A stretch of DNA of 64,000 nucleotides from Caldichromatium japonicum (GTDB lineage Bacteria; Pseudomonadota; Gammaproteobacteria; Chromatiales; Chromatiaceae). Both the position numbers and the translations under genes were made by a program. The stretch is from the NCBI RefSeq assembly GCF_011290485.1, contig NZ_CP048029.1, positions 2,304,501-2,368,500 of the forward strand. Direction: 5' to 3'. The stretch's first letter is position 1; each line of letters opens with the position of its first letter. This document shows, piece by piece, positions 54,315-64,000 of the stretch. The notes beneath the pieces are model-generated. The model worked only from the letters and a program-made list of their open reading frames with translations, searched no databases and was not told the DNA's origin.

Positions 54315-56300
54315 TCAATGAAGCCTGCTCGATTGCACCTGCCCCGCACACCACTGCTGCCACATCTGGCGATAGGCCCGTTCCATGGCCTGGGTGAACC
54401 CCACCTCATCGCGCAGGGGGCTGGCCTCGAGTTCGGCGCGTAAGGAGGCGCGGATCGCGGCCAGGCGATCGAGGTCAGTGGCCAGCTCCACCGCCTTTTC
54501 GATGTACTCCTCCTCGGTCTGGGCGATCCATTCGGGGTGTCCCAAGGCCGTCAGGATGGCGCTGCCGATTCGCCCCACACTCGGGCGCTCGGCAAGGGTG
54601 ACCACGGGGATACCCATATAGAGTGATTCGACCAGGGTTGTCCCCGAATTATGGGGAAAGCAATCCAAGCTGATATCGATGTCTCGCAGCAGGTCCCAAG
54701 GGGGGCTATGACAGCCCATCACGAGACGTTCGCGCGCAATCCCATGCGCGGTAAAGCGCGCCGCCCATTGCTCTTGGATCGCTGGGCTCTGGAAGCTCTT
54801 GGAATCAAGCACCAGCTGCGAACCTGGAACGCGTTTGAGGATCGCCGACCATACCCGGATGACGCGATGATTAACACGAACGCCCCTGCTCAGGGTGGCA
54901 AAGGTCACAAGGCCTTTAGTGATGGCCGGCAGGGGGCCCGGATCACCCATCGCCGGGTTAGGGCGATAGGCAATGAACGGGCGTTCCAGGCGCCAGAGAC
55001 GTTCAGAAAATAACGGCTCGCAGCCCGGGGGGGTCAACACCGGGTCGGTGAGGAAATAGTCAACGGCCGACAGACCAGTGGTATAGCCATAACCCAGCCA
55101 GGTCAAGGAAACCGGTGCCGGCCGGCGGGCAAAGATCCCTAACCGATTGCCCGCGGTGTGACCGGCAAGATCGACCAGGATGTCGATCTGGTCGGCACGG
55201 ATGCGCGCCACTACCGCCGCATCATCCAAGGCAGCAATCGGCACCCAATGATCGACCAGTTTACGATAACGGAGGCTCAGATGATCGAAGCTGACGTTTT
55301 GCACATAGGCAAAGATCTCAAACTGCTCATGGTCATGATGGGCAAGCAGAGGTTCTAGGAAATGACTCGTTGAATGCGAACGAAAGTCTGCCGAGACATA
55401 GCCAATGCGCAACCGCCGATCCACCCTCGGGTCATTCAAATGGGGGGGGCAGGTATCGCGATGAGGTAACCCAAAACGCTGTTCGAATGCCTGATAGGCG
55501 CCAAAGATCTCTTCAGGCGAGAGATCTGGATGATAATTAAGGGTAAAGAGCTGGCGGCTGCGGATGGCGCTGTCTGTTGGTCTTAGCCTAATCGCCTCTT
55601 CATAGGCTGCCAAGGACTCATCGATCTGCCCCATCTCATGGAGGGCTGTGCCGAGATTGCACAGGATCTCGGGGTCATGGGGCCTGAGCGCAGCGGCCTG
55701 ATGCTGGCAGGCGAGGGCATGCTCCAGTTGCCCGAGTTCGACGAGCAGATTGCCGAGGTTGCTCAGGAGCTCCGGTTGGTTGGCATTGAGGTTGAGCGCG
55801 CGCTGATAGCATTTCAGCGCCGCTGCATTTTGTTTGAGCGCGCGCAATAGATTGCCGAGCTGATTGAGCGACTTGAGGTGATCAGGATCAAGGCTGAGCG
55901 TATGCTCGTAATAGAAGCGGGCCTCTTCAAACTGACCCAGGCGTTCAAGCAAGCGGGCAAGGTTATAAAAAGCTGCGACAAACCCCGGTTCTTGACGCGC
56001 GGCCTGGGCATAACAGACCCCGGCCACGGCAAGCTGTCCCGTCTCTTCGAGCGCCGCACCCAGGGTATTGAGGATCTGCGCATCCCCTGGCGCAAACGTC
56101 TGGGCCTCTTTGAGGGCAGCAATCGCCTCTTCAGGCCGCCGCATGGCCTGCAAGCTTACCCCAAGCAGCGTCCAGGCAAAGGGATCTTGCGGCGCTTGCT
56201 CGATGAGGCGGCGCGCGCCGGCCTCGGCGTCGGCATACCGACCTTGAGTAAAAAGCGCTAAAAGATCGACGGTAGCTGACGGGTTGGATTCTTGCGCCAT
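54315..56300 (-). CDS. TPR protein with O-GlcNAc transferase (SPINDLY-like) domain
   Basis: 661 residues from the ATG at 56300, chosen because the open frame further upstream (to 56501) has no TPR character. The N-terminal part (about 10-270) is a row of seven or so TPR repeats (e.g. DPFAWTLLGVSLQAMRRPEEAIAAL). The rest matches the Glyco_transf_41 catalytic region: RLRIGYVSADFRSHSTSHFLEPLL, LVDLAGHTAGNRLGIFARRPAPVS, and DISLDCFPHNSGTTLVESLYMGIPVVTL. In plants and animals this domain puts a sugar on serine/threonine; bacterial members are linked to glycosylation of surface or other proteins. The target is unknown. It precedes an NlpC/P60 gene. Confidence 0.88.
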   Translation of the reverse strand: MAQESNPSATVDLLALFTQGRYADAEAGARRLIEQAPQDPFAWTLLGVSLQAMRRPEEAIAALKEAQTFAPGDAQILNTLGAALEETGQLAVAGVCYAQAARQEPGFVAAFYNLARLLERLGQFEEARFYYEHTLSLDPDHLKSLNQLGNLLRALKQNAAALKCYQRALNLNANQPELLSNLGNLLVELGQLEHALACQHQAAALRPHDPEILCNLGTALHEMGQIDESLAAYEEAIRLRPTDSAIRSRQLFTLNYHPDLSPEEIFGAYQAFEQRFGLPHRDTCPPHLNDPRVDRRLRIGYVSADFRSHSTSHFLEPLLAHHDHEQFEIFAYVQNVSFDHLSLRYRKLVDHWVPIAALDDAAVVARIRADQIDILVDLAGHTAGNRLGIFARRPAPVSLTWLGYGYTTGLSAVDYFLTDPVLTPPGCEPLFSERLWRLERPFIAYRPNPAMGDPGPLPAITKGLVTFATLSRGVRVNHRVIRVWSAILKRVPGSQLVLDSKSFQSPAIQEQWAARFTAHGIARERLVMGCHSPPWDLLRDIDISLDCFPHNSGTTLVESLYMGIPVVTLAERPSVGRIGSAILTALGHPEWIAQTEEEYIEKAVELATDLDRLAAIRASLRAELEASPLRDEVGFTQAMERAYRQMWQQWCAGQVQSSRLH

Positions 56301-56428
56301 AAGCAGCCTCTCTCCCGGGTGTTTAGGCCCGCTTGGACTGCATCCGAGTATAAGCATTTTTGGGACCAAGCCACAGGACAGGCGCCTGCCCAATCGCTGG
56401 GCTTTACCGCCCTCAGGCCAGAACGTAA

Positions 56429-57484
<1,056 letters not shown>

Positions 57485-57534
57485 GGCAGAGGCACGATCC
57501 CTAGGCGCCGACCTTCCGAACCAGGGAGCGTTCG

Positions 57535-58278
57535 ATGATCCCGTGGCTCGATCCAGATGACCACTCGCACTTCCCCGCTCCGCACCTGGCGCTCGCCGAG
57601 CCCAATGGCCTGCTCGCCATCGGCGGCGATCTCAGCCCCACCCGTCTGCTCCAGGCATACCGGCGCGGGATCTTTCCCTGGTTCGGACCTGGCGACCCGA
57701 TCCTCTGGTGGTCGCCAGACCCGCGGGCGGTCTTGTTCCCGACCCAGCTTCGTATCTCGCGCAGTCTGCGCAAGCGTCTACGGCGCTGCGGGTTGACGAC
57801 GACCCTGGATCGGGCCTTCCGCGCCGTGATCCAGCAGTGCGCCGCACCCCGCGAGCCCAAGGGCGGGACCTGGCTGGTGCCGGAGATGATCGCGGCCTAT
57901 TGCCAGCTCCATACCCTGGGCCTGGCGCATTCGGTTGAGGTCTGGCAGGGCAATACCCTGGTCGGCGGACTCTACGGGGTCGCCCTAGGGAGGGTCTTTT
58001 TCGGCGAATCCATGTTCAGCCGGGTCGATGATGCCTCCAAGATCGCCTTAGTGCATCTGTGCGAGCAGTTGGTAGACTGGGATTTCGTCCTGATCGATTG
58101 CCAGATGATGACGGCGCATCTGCACAGCCTGGGCGCTGTTGCCCTAGCGCGTGCCGAGTTTTTGACGCTCATCGCTGAACACACTTTACCCTCCGGCGAT
58201 GGCCCTTGCTGGCATGCCGTAGAAGAACGCCCAGCCGCTGCGCTCCAGCTTGCCTGTTTTGCCAGGCCGCAGCCATGA
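57535..58278 (+). CDS. aat: Leucyl/phenylalanyl-tRNA-protein transferase
   Basis: 247 residues. Family motifs are [48 protein letters not shown] and [20 protein letters not shown], ending [18 protein letters not shown]. It attaches Leu or Phe to proteins with an N-terminal Arg or Lys so that ClpS-ClpAP degrades them. It overlaps bpt by ATGA. Confidence 0.95.
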   Translation: MIPWLDPDDHSHFPAPHLALAEPNGLLAIGGDLSPTRLLQAYRRGIFPWFGPGDPILWWSPDPRAVLFPTQLRISRSLRKRLRRCGLTTTLDRAFRAVIQQCAAPREPKGGTWLVPEMIAAYCQLHTLGLAHSVEVWQGNTLVGGLYGVALGRVFFGESMFSRVDDASKIALVHLCEQLVDWDFVLIDCQMMTAHLHSLGAVALARAEFLTLIAEHTLPSGDGPCWHAVEERPAAALQLACFARPQP

Positions 58279-59051
58279 TCCGCCATTTACGGCCTAACGG
58301 CACGGGAAGCCTTTCGTTTTATCTCACTGCCGCGCATCCATGCGCCTATCTCCAGGATCAGCAAGCGCGCACCCTGTTTCTCGATCCAGCCACGCCGCTT
58401 GGGGAGGGGCTCTACCAGACGCTGCTCGCTCGGGGATTCAGACGCAGCGGGTGTTATCTCTATCGCCCCGCCTGTCGCAACTGTCAGGGCTGCATCTCAG
58501 TGCGTCTGCCGGTCGCTGATTTCATGCCGAACCGTTCGCAACGCCGCGCTTGGCAGCGCAATGCCACAGACATGGCGATCGCCATCGGGCCGGCGCGCTT
58601 CGATCCCGCGCATTTCGCCCTTTATCAGCGCTATCTCGCCGCCCGTCATGCCGGAGGCGAGATGGCAGAGAACGCCACTGAAACGTCCTACCGGCGCTTC
58701 TTGATCGAGCCCTGGGGCGGGACGACCTGCCTGATCGAGTTATGGCTCGGCGGCCATCTGGCAGGGGTTGCGGTCACCGACATCGTCCAGCAGGGCCTAT
58801 CGGCGGTCTATACCTTCTTCGATCCCAACCTGGCTGCGCGCTCGCTCGGTACCTTCGCCATCCTGACCCAGATCCAGATCACCCAAAGGCTCAAGCGTCC
58901 CTTTCTCTATCTCGGCTATTGGATCGCCGACTCGCCCAAGATGGCCTATAAAGCCCACTTCCGCCCACTCGAAGCCTGGGACGGGCAGCATTGGCAACGG
59001 TTCATGTCCCATCAACCCATCACCCTTACCGGCGCCGGCCCGTGTCCATGA
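58275..59051 (+). CDS. bpt: Aspartate/glutamate leucyltransferase (bacterial protein transferase Bpt)
   Basis: 258 residues from the ATG at 58275; the open frame back to 58206 lies in aat. It has the ATE/BPT N-terminal cysteine cluster [18 protein letters not shown], then [10 protein letters not shown], and the C-terminal GNAT-like half with [18 protein letters not shown] and [22 protein letters not shown]. In bacteria it adds Leu to N-terminal Asp or Glu. With aat it covers both branches of the leucine N-degron pathway in one translationally coupled pair. Confidence 0.94.
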   Translation: MIRHLRPNGTGSLSFYLTAAHPCAYLQDQQARTLFLDPATPLGEGLYQTLLARGFRRSGCYLYRPACRNCQGCISVRLPVADFMPNRSQRRAWQRNATDMAIAIGPARFDPAHFALYQRYLAARHAGGEMAENATETSYRRFLIEPWGGTTCLIELWLGGHLAGVAVTDIVQQGLSAVYTFFDPNLAARSLGTFAILTQIQITQRLKRPFLYLGYWIADSPKMAYKAHFRPLEAWDGQHWQRFMSHQPITLTGAGPCP

Positions 59052-59166
59052 CGCCTAACCGCCATTCAACATAGAGGTGGTAAGGTTTCGGATCGATCCG
59101 GCAAACGTGCTAGAATTGCAGTCGTTTTAGTCAAGGACTCTCAAGACACCGACTGCCAACTACCCT

Positions 59167-59385
59167 ATGTCCAAAGATGACGTGATCCAAATGGAAGGCA
59201 CGGTCACCGAGACCCTGCCCAATACTGTCTTCCGCGTCCGGCTCGAGAACGGTCACACCGTGACGGCGCACATCTCGGGCAAGATGCGCAAGCATTACAT
59301 CCGCATCCTCACCGGCGACAAGGTGACGGTCGAGCTCACCCCCTATGACCTGACCAAGGGCCGGATCGTCTATCGCGCCCGTTGA
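59167..59385 (+). CDS. infA: Translation initiation factor IF-1
   Basis: 72 residues, the exact family length and an OB fold: [40 protein letters not shown], and [18 protein letters not shown]-1 binds the 30S A site. The trxB-aat-infA neighbourhood is common in gammaproteobacteria, with bpt added here. Confidence 0.97.
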   Translation: MSKDDVIQMEGTVTETLPNTVFRVRLENGHTVTAHISGKMRKHYIRILTGDKVTVELTPYDLTKGRIVYRAR

Positions 59386-59430
59386 TGCGGGGGCGCCGCA
59401 CGACAAGTGGCGCGACGCCGCATTATCCAA

Positions 59431-60240
59431 TCAAGCCGGCCCCCTGCTCGACCAGACCTGCCGCCGCAACAGCCTGAGCGTCTCGAGATCCACGCATTGC
59501 CGGCCATAGAGCTCGCCCTGTAAGACCCGGGGCGGGGCGCCGGCCTCGCCCAGACCATCGACCACCAAGGGTACGCCGCTGAAGTCTTGCTGGGCGGTAT
59601 AGTCGTTGATCGTCACCACAAGCGCGCGGATACCGGCGGCAAGGGCCGCGCGCGCCCCATTGTCCGAATCCTCGATCGCGACACATGCCTCTGGACCGAG
59701 CCCAAGACGCTCCAGGACATAGAGATAGACATCCGGCGCTGGCTTTTTATTGGGCACGATATCGCCGGCGGCGATGACCTCGAACCAATCGGCTACACCC
59801 GCCCCGCCGGATCGCTCCAGGAGCACCCTGACACCCTCGGGCGCAGCCGTGGTCGCAATCGCCAGCCGCACGCCATGCGCCCGCGCCTCGCGCCATAGAC
59901 GCAGCACACCGGGGCGCAGCGGGATCGCACCAGACTGCACGAGATCCAGATAATGCACAGTCTTGGCGCGATGCAGTTCAGCGGCGAGCGCATCAGGATC
60001 GATGCCAGCGGGTTGGATGCCAGTGCGCCCCAGGAAATACCCAATCCGCTCCTTGCCGCCTGCCACCGCCAGCAACTCGCCATAGAGGACAGGGTCCCAA
60101 TACCAGTCCAGTCCTGCCGCCGCGAATGCGGCATTGAATGCGCAGCGATGTCCATCGCGCTCGGTCTCAGCGATGGTGCCATCGACATCGAAGATGATCG
60201 CCTTTAATTCATCAGTGGGTTTAAACCGGCTCTGTTGCAT
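59431..60240 (-). CDS. HAD-superfamily phosphatase, CbbY type
   Basis: 269 residues from the ATG at 60240; starts at 60261 or 60312 are also open and none has a clear ribosome-binding site. The catalytic motif is AIIFDVDGTIAETERDGHR (nucleophile and acid/base Asp), the cap domain follows, then LAIATTAAPE (motif II), Lys in NKKPAPDVY (motif III) and AIEDSDNGARAA (motif IV). CbbY proteins remove xylulose-1,5-bisphosphate, an inhibitor of Rubisco, which would suit an autotroph. No Rubisco gene is in the window, so the exact role is inference. Confidence 0.85.
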   Translation of the reverse strand: MQQSRFKPTDELKAIIFDVDGTIAETERDGHRCAFNAAFAAAGLDWYWDPVLYGELLAVAGGKERIGYFLGRTGIQPAGIDPDALAAELHRAKTVHYLDLVQSGAIPLRPGVLRLWREARAHGVRLAIATTAAPEGVRVLLERSGGAGVADWFEVIAAGDIVPNKKPAPDVYLYVLERLGLGPEACVAIEDSDNGARAALAAGIRALVVTINDYTAQQDFSGVPLVVDGLGEAGAPPRVLQGELYGRQCVDLETLRLLRRQVWSSRGPA

Positions 60241-60312
60241 AGCGCGTGGGTTGAGCGTCATAGGGGTTGAGGGTTTGGATATTGAGTGTGCCAGCAAGCA
60301 GGATGTGCGCAA

Positions 60313-60651
60313 TACCCAGGTCCCTGCTGGTCACCTGAGAGCAAGCCGCTGCTTTATCTGGGCTGTAACCTGATCGAGTGCTTATTCTGCCGGATCAACT
60401 AGCACTTCTGACGTATCTTTGCCCACCAGACGCACTCTCCAAGTCTTGCCTGGCGTTCGTACCTCTGACCTGTGCTACCGCTCTAAATTTGATTGTGAAT
60501 GACCCCTAGTTGCACAGCGCCAAGCAATCTGGTAGTTAGGCACGTTTGCTTGGGCTCGGACTCATTGCGGAATTGTCCGCAAGCCCTAGATCTATCGACC
60601 CAAGGCCGAGAGGTTGCGGCAACGGGCCTACGGCCGTATCAGGAGACTCAG
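60313..60651. other. Intergenic region before dksA
   Basis: 339 bp without a gene. The last part carries the dksA ribosome-binding site AGGAGA 6 bp before the start. I see no tRNA, no strong terminator and no convincing promoter match; the open frame from 60499 that runs into dksA has no protein-like features upstream of the dksA start. Confidence 0.6.
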
Positions 60652-61086
60652 ATGACCGATACACGAGGATTCAGCATCGAGCCGTATTCCTTCGAGCCAT
60701 ATCAGCCCGAGGAGGGTGAGGAATATATGAATCCGCGTCAGGAGGAGCACTTTCGCCAGATCCTCTTGGCCTGGAAGCGTTCGCTGATCGAGGAGGTCGA
60801 TCGTACCGTGCATCACATGCAGGATGAGGCGACCAATTTCCCCGATCCCAACGACCGCGCCACTCAAGAATCCGAGTTCAGCCTAGAGTTGCGCACCCGC
60901 GACCGCGAGCGCAAGCTGATCAAAAAGATCGATGAGGCACTCAAGCGGCTCGATGAACACGAGTATGGCTATTGCGAATCCTGTGGGGTGGAGATCGGCA
61001 TCCGCCGGTTGGAGGCGCGCCCGACGGCTACCCTGTGTATCGATTGCAAGACGCTCGAAGAGATCCGTGAAAAACAACTCGGATGA
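60652..61086 (+). CDS. dksA: RNA polymerase-binding transcription factor DksA
   Basis: 144 residues from the ATG at 60652 (AGGAGA upstream). It has the long coiled coil with [20 protein letters not shown] and the DxxDxA-type tip [10 protein letters not shown], then the zinc finger CESCG...CIDC at the C-terminus. With ppGpp it controls rRNA and amino-acid promoters. The stop overlaps the gluQ start as ATGA, a well-known gene pair. Confidence 0.96.
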   Translation: MTDTRGFSIEPYSFEPYQPEEGEEYMNPRQEEHFRQILLAWKRSLIEEVDRTVHHMQDEATNFPDPNDRATQESEFSLELRTRDRERKLIKKIDEALKRLDEHEYGYCESCGVEIGIRRLEARPTATLCIDCKTLEEIREKQLG

Positions 61087-62030
61087 GCCCTCCGGCTGAA
61101 CCGAAGGCCTCCAGCGGGTCTGCCGTCTATCGGGGGCGTTTTGCCCCTTCCCCGACCGGCCCGCTGCATCTCGGTTCATTGCTGGCGGCTGTGGCCAGTT
61201 ATGCCGATGCTCGAGCCCAGGATGGTGTGTGGCTGTTGCGCATCGAGGATCTCGATCGCCCGCGGCTCGTGTCCGGTGCCGCCGTCTCCATCCAAAGGAC
61301 CTTGAGCACCTTTGGGCTGGAATGGGACGAGCCTGTACTCTGGCAGAGCACCCGACTCGATGCCTATGATGCCGCCTTGGGGCAGTTACAGGCGCAGGGG
61401 CTGGTCTATGGTTGCGCCTGTAGCCGCACCGAGATCGCCGCCCATGCCGTCCACGGGATCGAGGGCCCCATCTATCCCGGGACTTGCCGTCAAGGGCCTC
61501 CACCCGGACGCCAGGCACGCAGCTTGCGCCTCATGACCAACGCCGAGCCCATCCTATTTCAGGATCGCATCCAAGGCCACCAGGGACACGCGGTATCCGA
61601 GGCAGTCGGGGATTTCGTGGTCCGGCGCGCCGATGGCATCCATGCCTATCAGCTCGCGGTGGTGGTCGATGACGCCGATCAAGGCATCACCCATGTCGTT
61701 CGTGGTGCGGATCTGTTGCTCTCCACCCCGCGCCAGATCCTGTTACAACGCTATCTCCGACTGCCGACCCCGATCTATGCCCATGTCCCGCTGGTGCTCG
61801 ACGAGGCAGGGCGTAAATTGAGCAAATCGCTTGCTGCGCTTCCGCTCGACCCCAACGATCCCCTACCCGCTTTACATCTGGTCTGGCGGCTGCTCGGGCA
61901 GACCCCGCTGAGCGGGGCAGGCTCGGTGCGCGCCTTTTGGCGGGAAGCAAGCGCCGCCTGGCGGATCGAGCGCGTCCCCCGCCGCCTTGGGCTACCCACC
62001 GGTGCCTGTCTGCCGGTTAAAACCTACTGA
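61083..62030 (+). CDS. gluQ: Glutamyl-Q tRNA(Asp) synthetase
   Basis: 315 residues. Catalytic half of a glutamyl-tRNA synthetase without the anticodon-binding domain: [18 protein letters not shown] (HIGH-type motif), the zinc-site region [10 protein letters not shown] with [23 protein letters not shown], and KLSKS. It glutamylates queuosine in tRNA-Asp. Coupled to dksA. The last 14 bp overlap galU, which runs in the opposite direction. Confidence 0.95.
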   Translation: MSPPAEPKASSGSAVYRGRFAPSPTGPLHLGSLLAAVASYADARAQDGVWLLRIEDLDRPRLVSGAAVSIQRTLSTFGLEWDEPVLWQSTRLDAYDAALGQLQAQGLVYGCACSRTEIAAHAVHGIEGPIYPGTCRQGPPPGRQARSLRLMTNAEPILFQDRIQGHQGHAVSEAVGDFVVRRADGIHAYQLAVVVDDADQGITHVVRGADLLLSTPRQILLQRYLRLPTPIYAHVPLVLDEAGRKLSKSLAALPLDPNDPLPALHLVWRLLGQTPLSGAGSVRAFWREASAAWRIERVPRRLGLPTGACLPVKTY

Positions 62031-62904
62031 GCTCCAGGCCACGCAGATAGGCGGCAAACTGCTGGCCCAGCTTGGGATGGGCCAGGGCGTATTCGACCGT
62101 GGCCTCGAGATACCCCAGCTTGCTGCCGCAATCGTAGCGTTTGCCTGCAAAGGGATAGGCGATCACCGGTTCATCCTTTAAGAGCTCGGAGATGCCATCG
62201 GTCAGCTGGATCTCACCGCCAGCGCCCTTACCGATGCGCTCAAGCTTATCGAAGATCCGCGGAGTTAGCAGATAACGCCCCACGACGGCGAGATTGGAGG
62301 GAGCGTCCTCGGGCTTGGGCTTTTCGACGATCGAGACCACCCGCATGACCCCTTCGCCATCGCGCTCGACCTGGACGATGCCATATTTGCTTGTCTCCTC
62401 GCGCGGTACCTCCTGGACGCTCAGGACGCTGCACCCATGACGGGCATAGACATCGATCATCTGGGCCACGACCCCCTTGCTTTGGCTGTAGATCAAGTCA
62501 TCAGCCAACACGACGACAAAGGGCTCATTGCCGACCACGGGCTTGGCGCACAGCACCGCATGCCCTAGGCCGAGTGCCACCGCCTGCCGGACATAGATAC
62601 AGGAGGTATCGCCCGGCAACACACTGCGCACGATCTCGAGCAGATCGCGCTTGCCGGCACGCTCGAGCTCAGACTCCAGCTCATAGGCGGTATCAAAATG
62701 GTCTTCGATCGAGCGCTTATTGCGTCCGGTGATGAAGACGAGCTGATCGATCCCGCCCGCCTCGGCCTCTTCGGCGGCGTATTGGATTAAGGGCTTATCG
62801 ACGATCGGCAACATCTCTTTGGGACTGGCCTTGGTCGCCGGCAAAAAGCGGGTGCCAAGACCTGCGACCGGAAAGACGGCCTTGCGGACCTGGGTCATGT
62901 TCAA
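62017..62904 (-). CDS. galU: UTP-glucose-1-phosphate uridylyltransferase
   Basis: 295 residues. [21 protein letters not shown] is the nucleotide-binding start, then [29 protein letters not shown] and [14 protein letters not shown]. It makes UDP-glucose for lipopolysaccharide, glycogen and other glycans. It follows pyrF with a 4-bp overlap and runs convergent into gluQ with a 14-bp overlap. Confidence 0.96.
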   Translation of the reverse strand: MNMTQVRKAVFPVAGLGTRFLPATKASPKEMLPIVDKPLIQYAAEEAEAGGIDQLVFITGRNKRSIEDHFDTAYELESELERAGKRDLLEIVRSVLPGDTSCIYVRQAVALGLGHAVLCAKPVVGNEPFVVVLADDLIYSQSKGVVAQMIDVYARHGCSVLSVQEVPREETSKYGIVQVERDGEGVMRVVSIVEKPKPEDAPSNLAVVGRYLLTPRIFDKLERIGKGAGGEIQLTDGISELLKDEPVIAYPFAGKRYDCGSKLGYLEATVEYALAHPKLGQQFAAYLRGLELSRF

Positions 62905-63647
62905 CTCTCCAAACAGTGTGTGATCGAGCGTTCAATCGCTGCAAGTGCTAGTAAAGGGTCCGGCGCCCGGGTGATGGGGCGGCCGATGACCAGATAATCG
63001 GCGCCGGCGGCCAGGGCCTCGGCTGGGGTCAGGGTGCGCCTTTGATCGTCGGCGGTGCTGTCTAGCGGACGGACCCCGGGCGTGATCAGGGTGAATTCCC
63101 GCCCCAGCTCCGCCCTCAGCTTGGCCGCCTCGCGCGGCGAACAAACGACACCGTCCAGACCCGCATCCCGGGCGAGCCGCGCCAAGGCCAGGACACGCGC
63201 CTCGGGCTCGTCTGGGCAGCCGATCTCGGCGAGATCGGACGATGCCAGGCTGGTCAAGACCGTGACCCCGATCAGCAACGGCGGTTGGGCATATCCAGCC
63301 AGGGCAGCGCGCGCGGCCTCCAGCATCGCCCGCCCGCCCGAGACATGGACATTGAGCATCCACACCCCCAGGTCGGCTGCCGCCGCACAGGCGGCAGCGA
63401 CCGTATTGGGGATGTCATGAAACTTGAGATCCAAAAAGACCTCGAAGCCGGACCGCTGGAGATGCTCGACGCAAGCCGGACCCAGGCGGGTGAAGAGTTC
63501 CTTGCCGACCTTCAGCCGACAGCGGGCAGGGTCCAGGCGCTCGGCCAAGGCGAAGGCCGGTGCCGCAGAGGGGAAATCGAGGGCGACGATGATGGGTTTG
63601 GGGTCAGTCACAATGGATGTCTTTGCCGAATTCATTGCCGTGATCAT
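62901..63647 (-). CDS. pyrF: Orotidine-5'-phosphate decarboxylase
   Basis: 248 residues from the ATG at 63647, which overlaps the lapB stop as ATGA; an ATG four codons later and a frame open to 63905 are alternatives. [18 protein letters not shown] and [17 protein letters not shown] carry the catalytic Asp-Lys-Asp network; [18 protein letters not shown] and [14 protein letters not shown] bind phosphate. It makes UMP from OMP. Confidence 0.95.
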   Translation of the reverse strand: MITAMNSAKTSIVTDPKPIIVALDFPSAAPAFALAERLDPARCRLKVGKELFTRLGPACVEHLQRSGFEVFLDLKFHDIPNTVAAACAAAADLGVWMLNVHVSGGRAMLEAARAALAGYAQPPLLIGVTVLTSLASSDLAEIGCPDEPEARVLALARLARDAGLDGVVCSPREAAKLRAELGREFTLITPGVRPLDSTADDQRRTLTPAEALAAGADYLVIGRPITRAPDPLLALAAIERSITHCLES

Positions 63648-64000
63648 GGGCTCTGGGCCGGGATCTGTTCGATCGGCTCGGGCAGGATGGCGGCAATTGT
63701 GCCCCAACAGCGGCAGCTCGGACACTGCCAATGCAGGGTACGGGCCTGAAAACCACAGCGTTCGCAATGATAGATCGGCTGATGCTGCCTGAGGTGCCGG
63801 GCCACACCAAGCGCCACCTCGGCATATCGCCGGGTGCGGCCATCGGGTCCGGCGGCGCGGGCGCGCAGGGCAAGGAACCGTTCCAAGACGGCGAGATCGG
63901 CCCAATGCGCCAGATAATCAGCCAAGAGATCCAGGGCTGCGCTGGCCCCCTGGGTCTGTTCGATGCGCTCGCTGAGCGCTAGCACCAGCGGTGGATGTGC
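63644..64000 (-). CDS. lapB: Lipopolysaccharide assembly protein LapB, C-terminal part (runs off the right edge)
   Basis: The frame is open from the right edge to the TGA at 63646-63644, giving 118 residues. They contain the end of a TPR region ([20 protein letters not shown]) and the rubredoxin-like metal site of LapB/Yci[10 protein letters not shown] and [12 protein letters not shown] with four cysteines. LapB guides FtsH to LpxC to control LPS amounts. It lies directly upstream of pyrF, as in E. coli. FtsH is encoded in this window at 48945-50870. Confidence 0.9.
   Translation of the reverse strand, partial: AHPPLVLALSERIEQTQGASAALDLLADYLAHWADLAVLERFLALRARAAGPDGRTRRYAEVALGVARHLRQHQPIYHCERCGFQARTLHWQCPSCRCWGTIAAILPEPIEQIPAQSP

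Noticed and set aside
60537..60556. Possible sigma-54 promoter (AGGCACGTTTGCT) upstream of dksA
   Set aside because: The GG to GC spacing is 9 bases, too short for a -24/-12 promoter.
60499..60651. N-terminal extension of dksA
   Set aside because: No similarity to DksA and the ATG at 60652 has a good ribosome-binding site.

Overview
The window looks like a stretch of chromosome from a purple sulfur bacterium of the family Chromatiaceae (Gammaproteobacteria). The main reasons are a TAT-exported high-potential iron-sulfur protein very close to the Chromatium type (53210-53575), a divergent soxB / soxXAKL thiosulfate-oxidation locus with the sulfur-globule style of Sox system (18596-22805), and a complete System I cytochrome c maturation operon (25646-32901). 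Genus-level assignment is not possible from the sequence alone. Gene density is high, and most genes are ordinary housekeeping genes in short operons.

Layout. 1-4442 (minus): the N-terminal part of a 2-oxoacid:ferredoxin oxidoreductase, an RnfB-like iron-sulfur protein, a ClpP-fold lipoprotein, and a fused HisH-HisF enzyme of the kind normally seen in yeast and plants. 4443-6107: a decayed ISAs1-like transposase, ispB and tRNA-Pro(CGG). 6237-10596 (minus): an operon of a DRE-TIM aldolase-like enzyme, citrate synthase and a PAS sensor whose HD-GYP domain has lost its catalytic residues. 10874-12909: a DUF485-actP acetate permease pair. 13001-18441 (minus): a six-PAS hybrid histidine kinase with a REC-GGDEF partner. 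18596-22805: sox genes, ended by a 272-bp MITE sitting exactly at the soxL stop codon. 23257-32901: tRNA-Leu(UAG), rlmKL and ccmABCDEFGHI.

32898-34244 holds a methyltransferase gene broken by an IS630-family element, and a second, differently deleted copy of the same element lies at 52437-53153. 34360-45106 is a mixed stretch: PEBP protein, EF-G paralogue, small membrane protein, an unrecognised secreted protein, SleB-type hydrolase, DedA protein, NSS transporter, PbpG, RluB and an MFS carrier. 45612-51566 carries fur, bamE, ratAB, glmM, ftsH and rlmE. 53210-56300 has the HiPIP gene, an NlpC/P60 lipoprotein and a TPR O-GlcNAc-transferase-like protein. 56522-59385 is trxB-aat-bpt-infA, 59431-60240 is a CbbY-like phosphatase, 60652-62030 is dksA-gluQ, and 62017-64000 (minus) is lapB (partial)-pyrF-galU.

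How it fits together. SoxB/XA/K/L need SoxYZ, which is not in this window. SoxX and SoxA are c-type cytochromes, and their haem is attached by the Ccm system encoded a few kilobases downstream. HiPIP is the usual soluble electron carrier to the photosynthetic reaction centre in these bacteria. The acetate permease, citrate synthase and 2-oxoacid:ferredoxin oxidoreductase fit photoassimilation of acetate and pyruvate. I saw no CRISPR array, prophage or obvious defence island. The most unusual items are the eukaryote-type HisHF fusion, the aldolase-citrate synthase-degenerate HD-GYP operon, the MITE at the soxL stop codon, and the pair of independently deleted IS630 elements.
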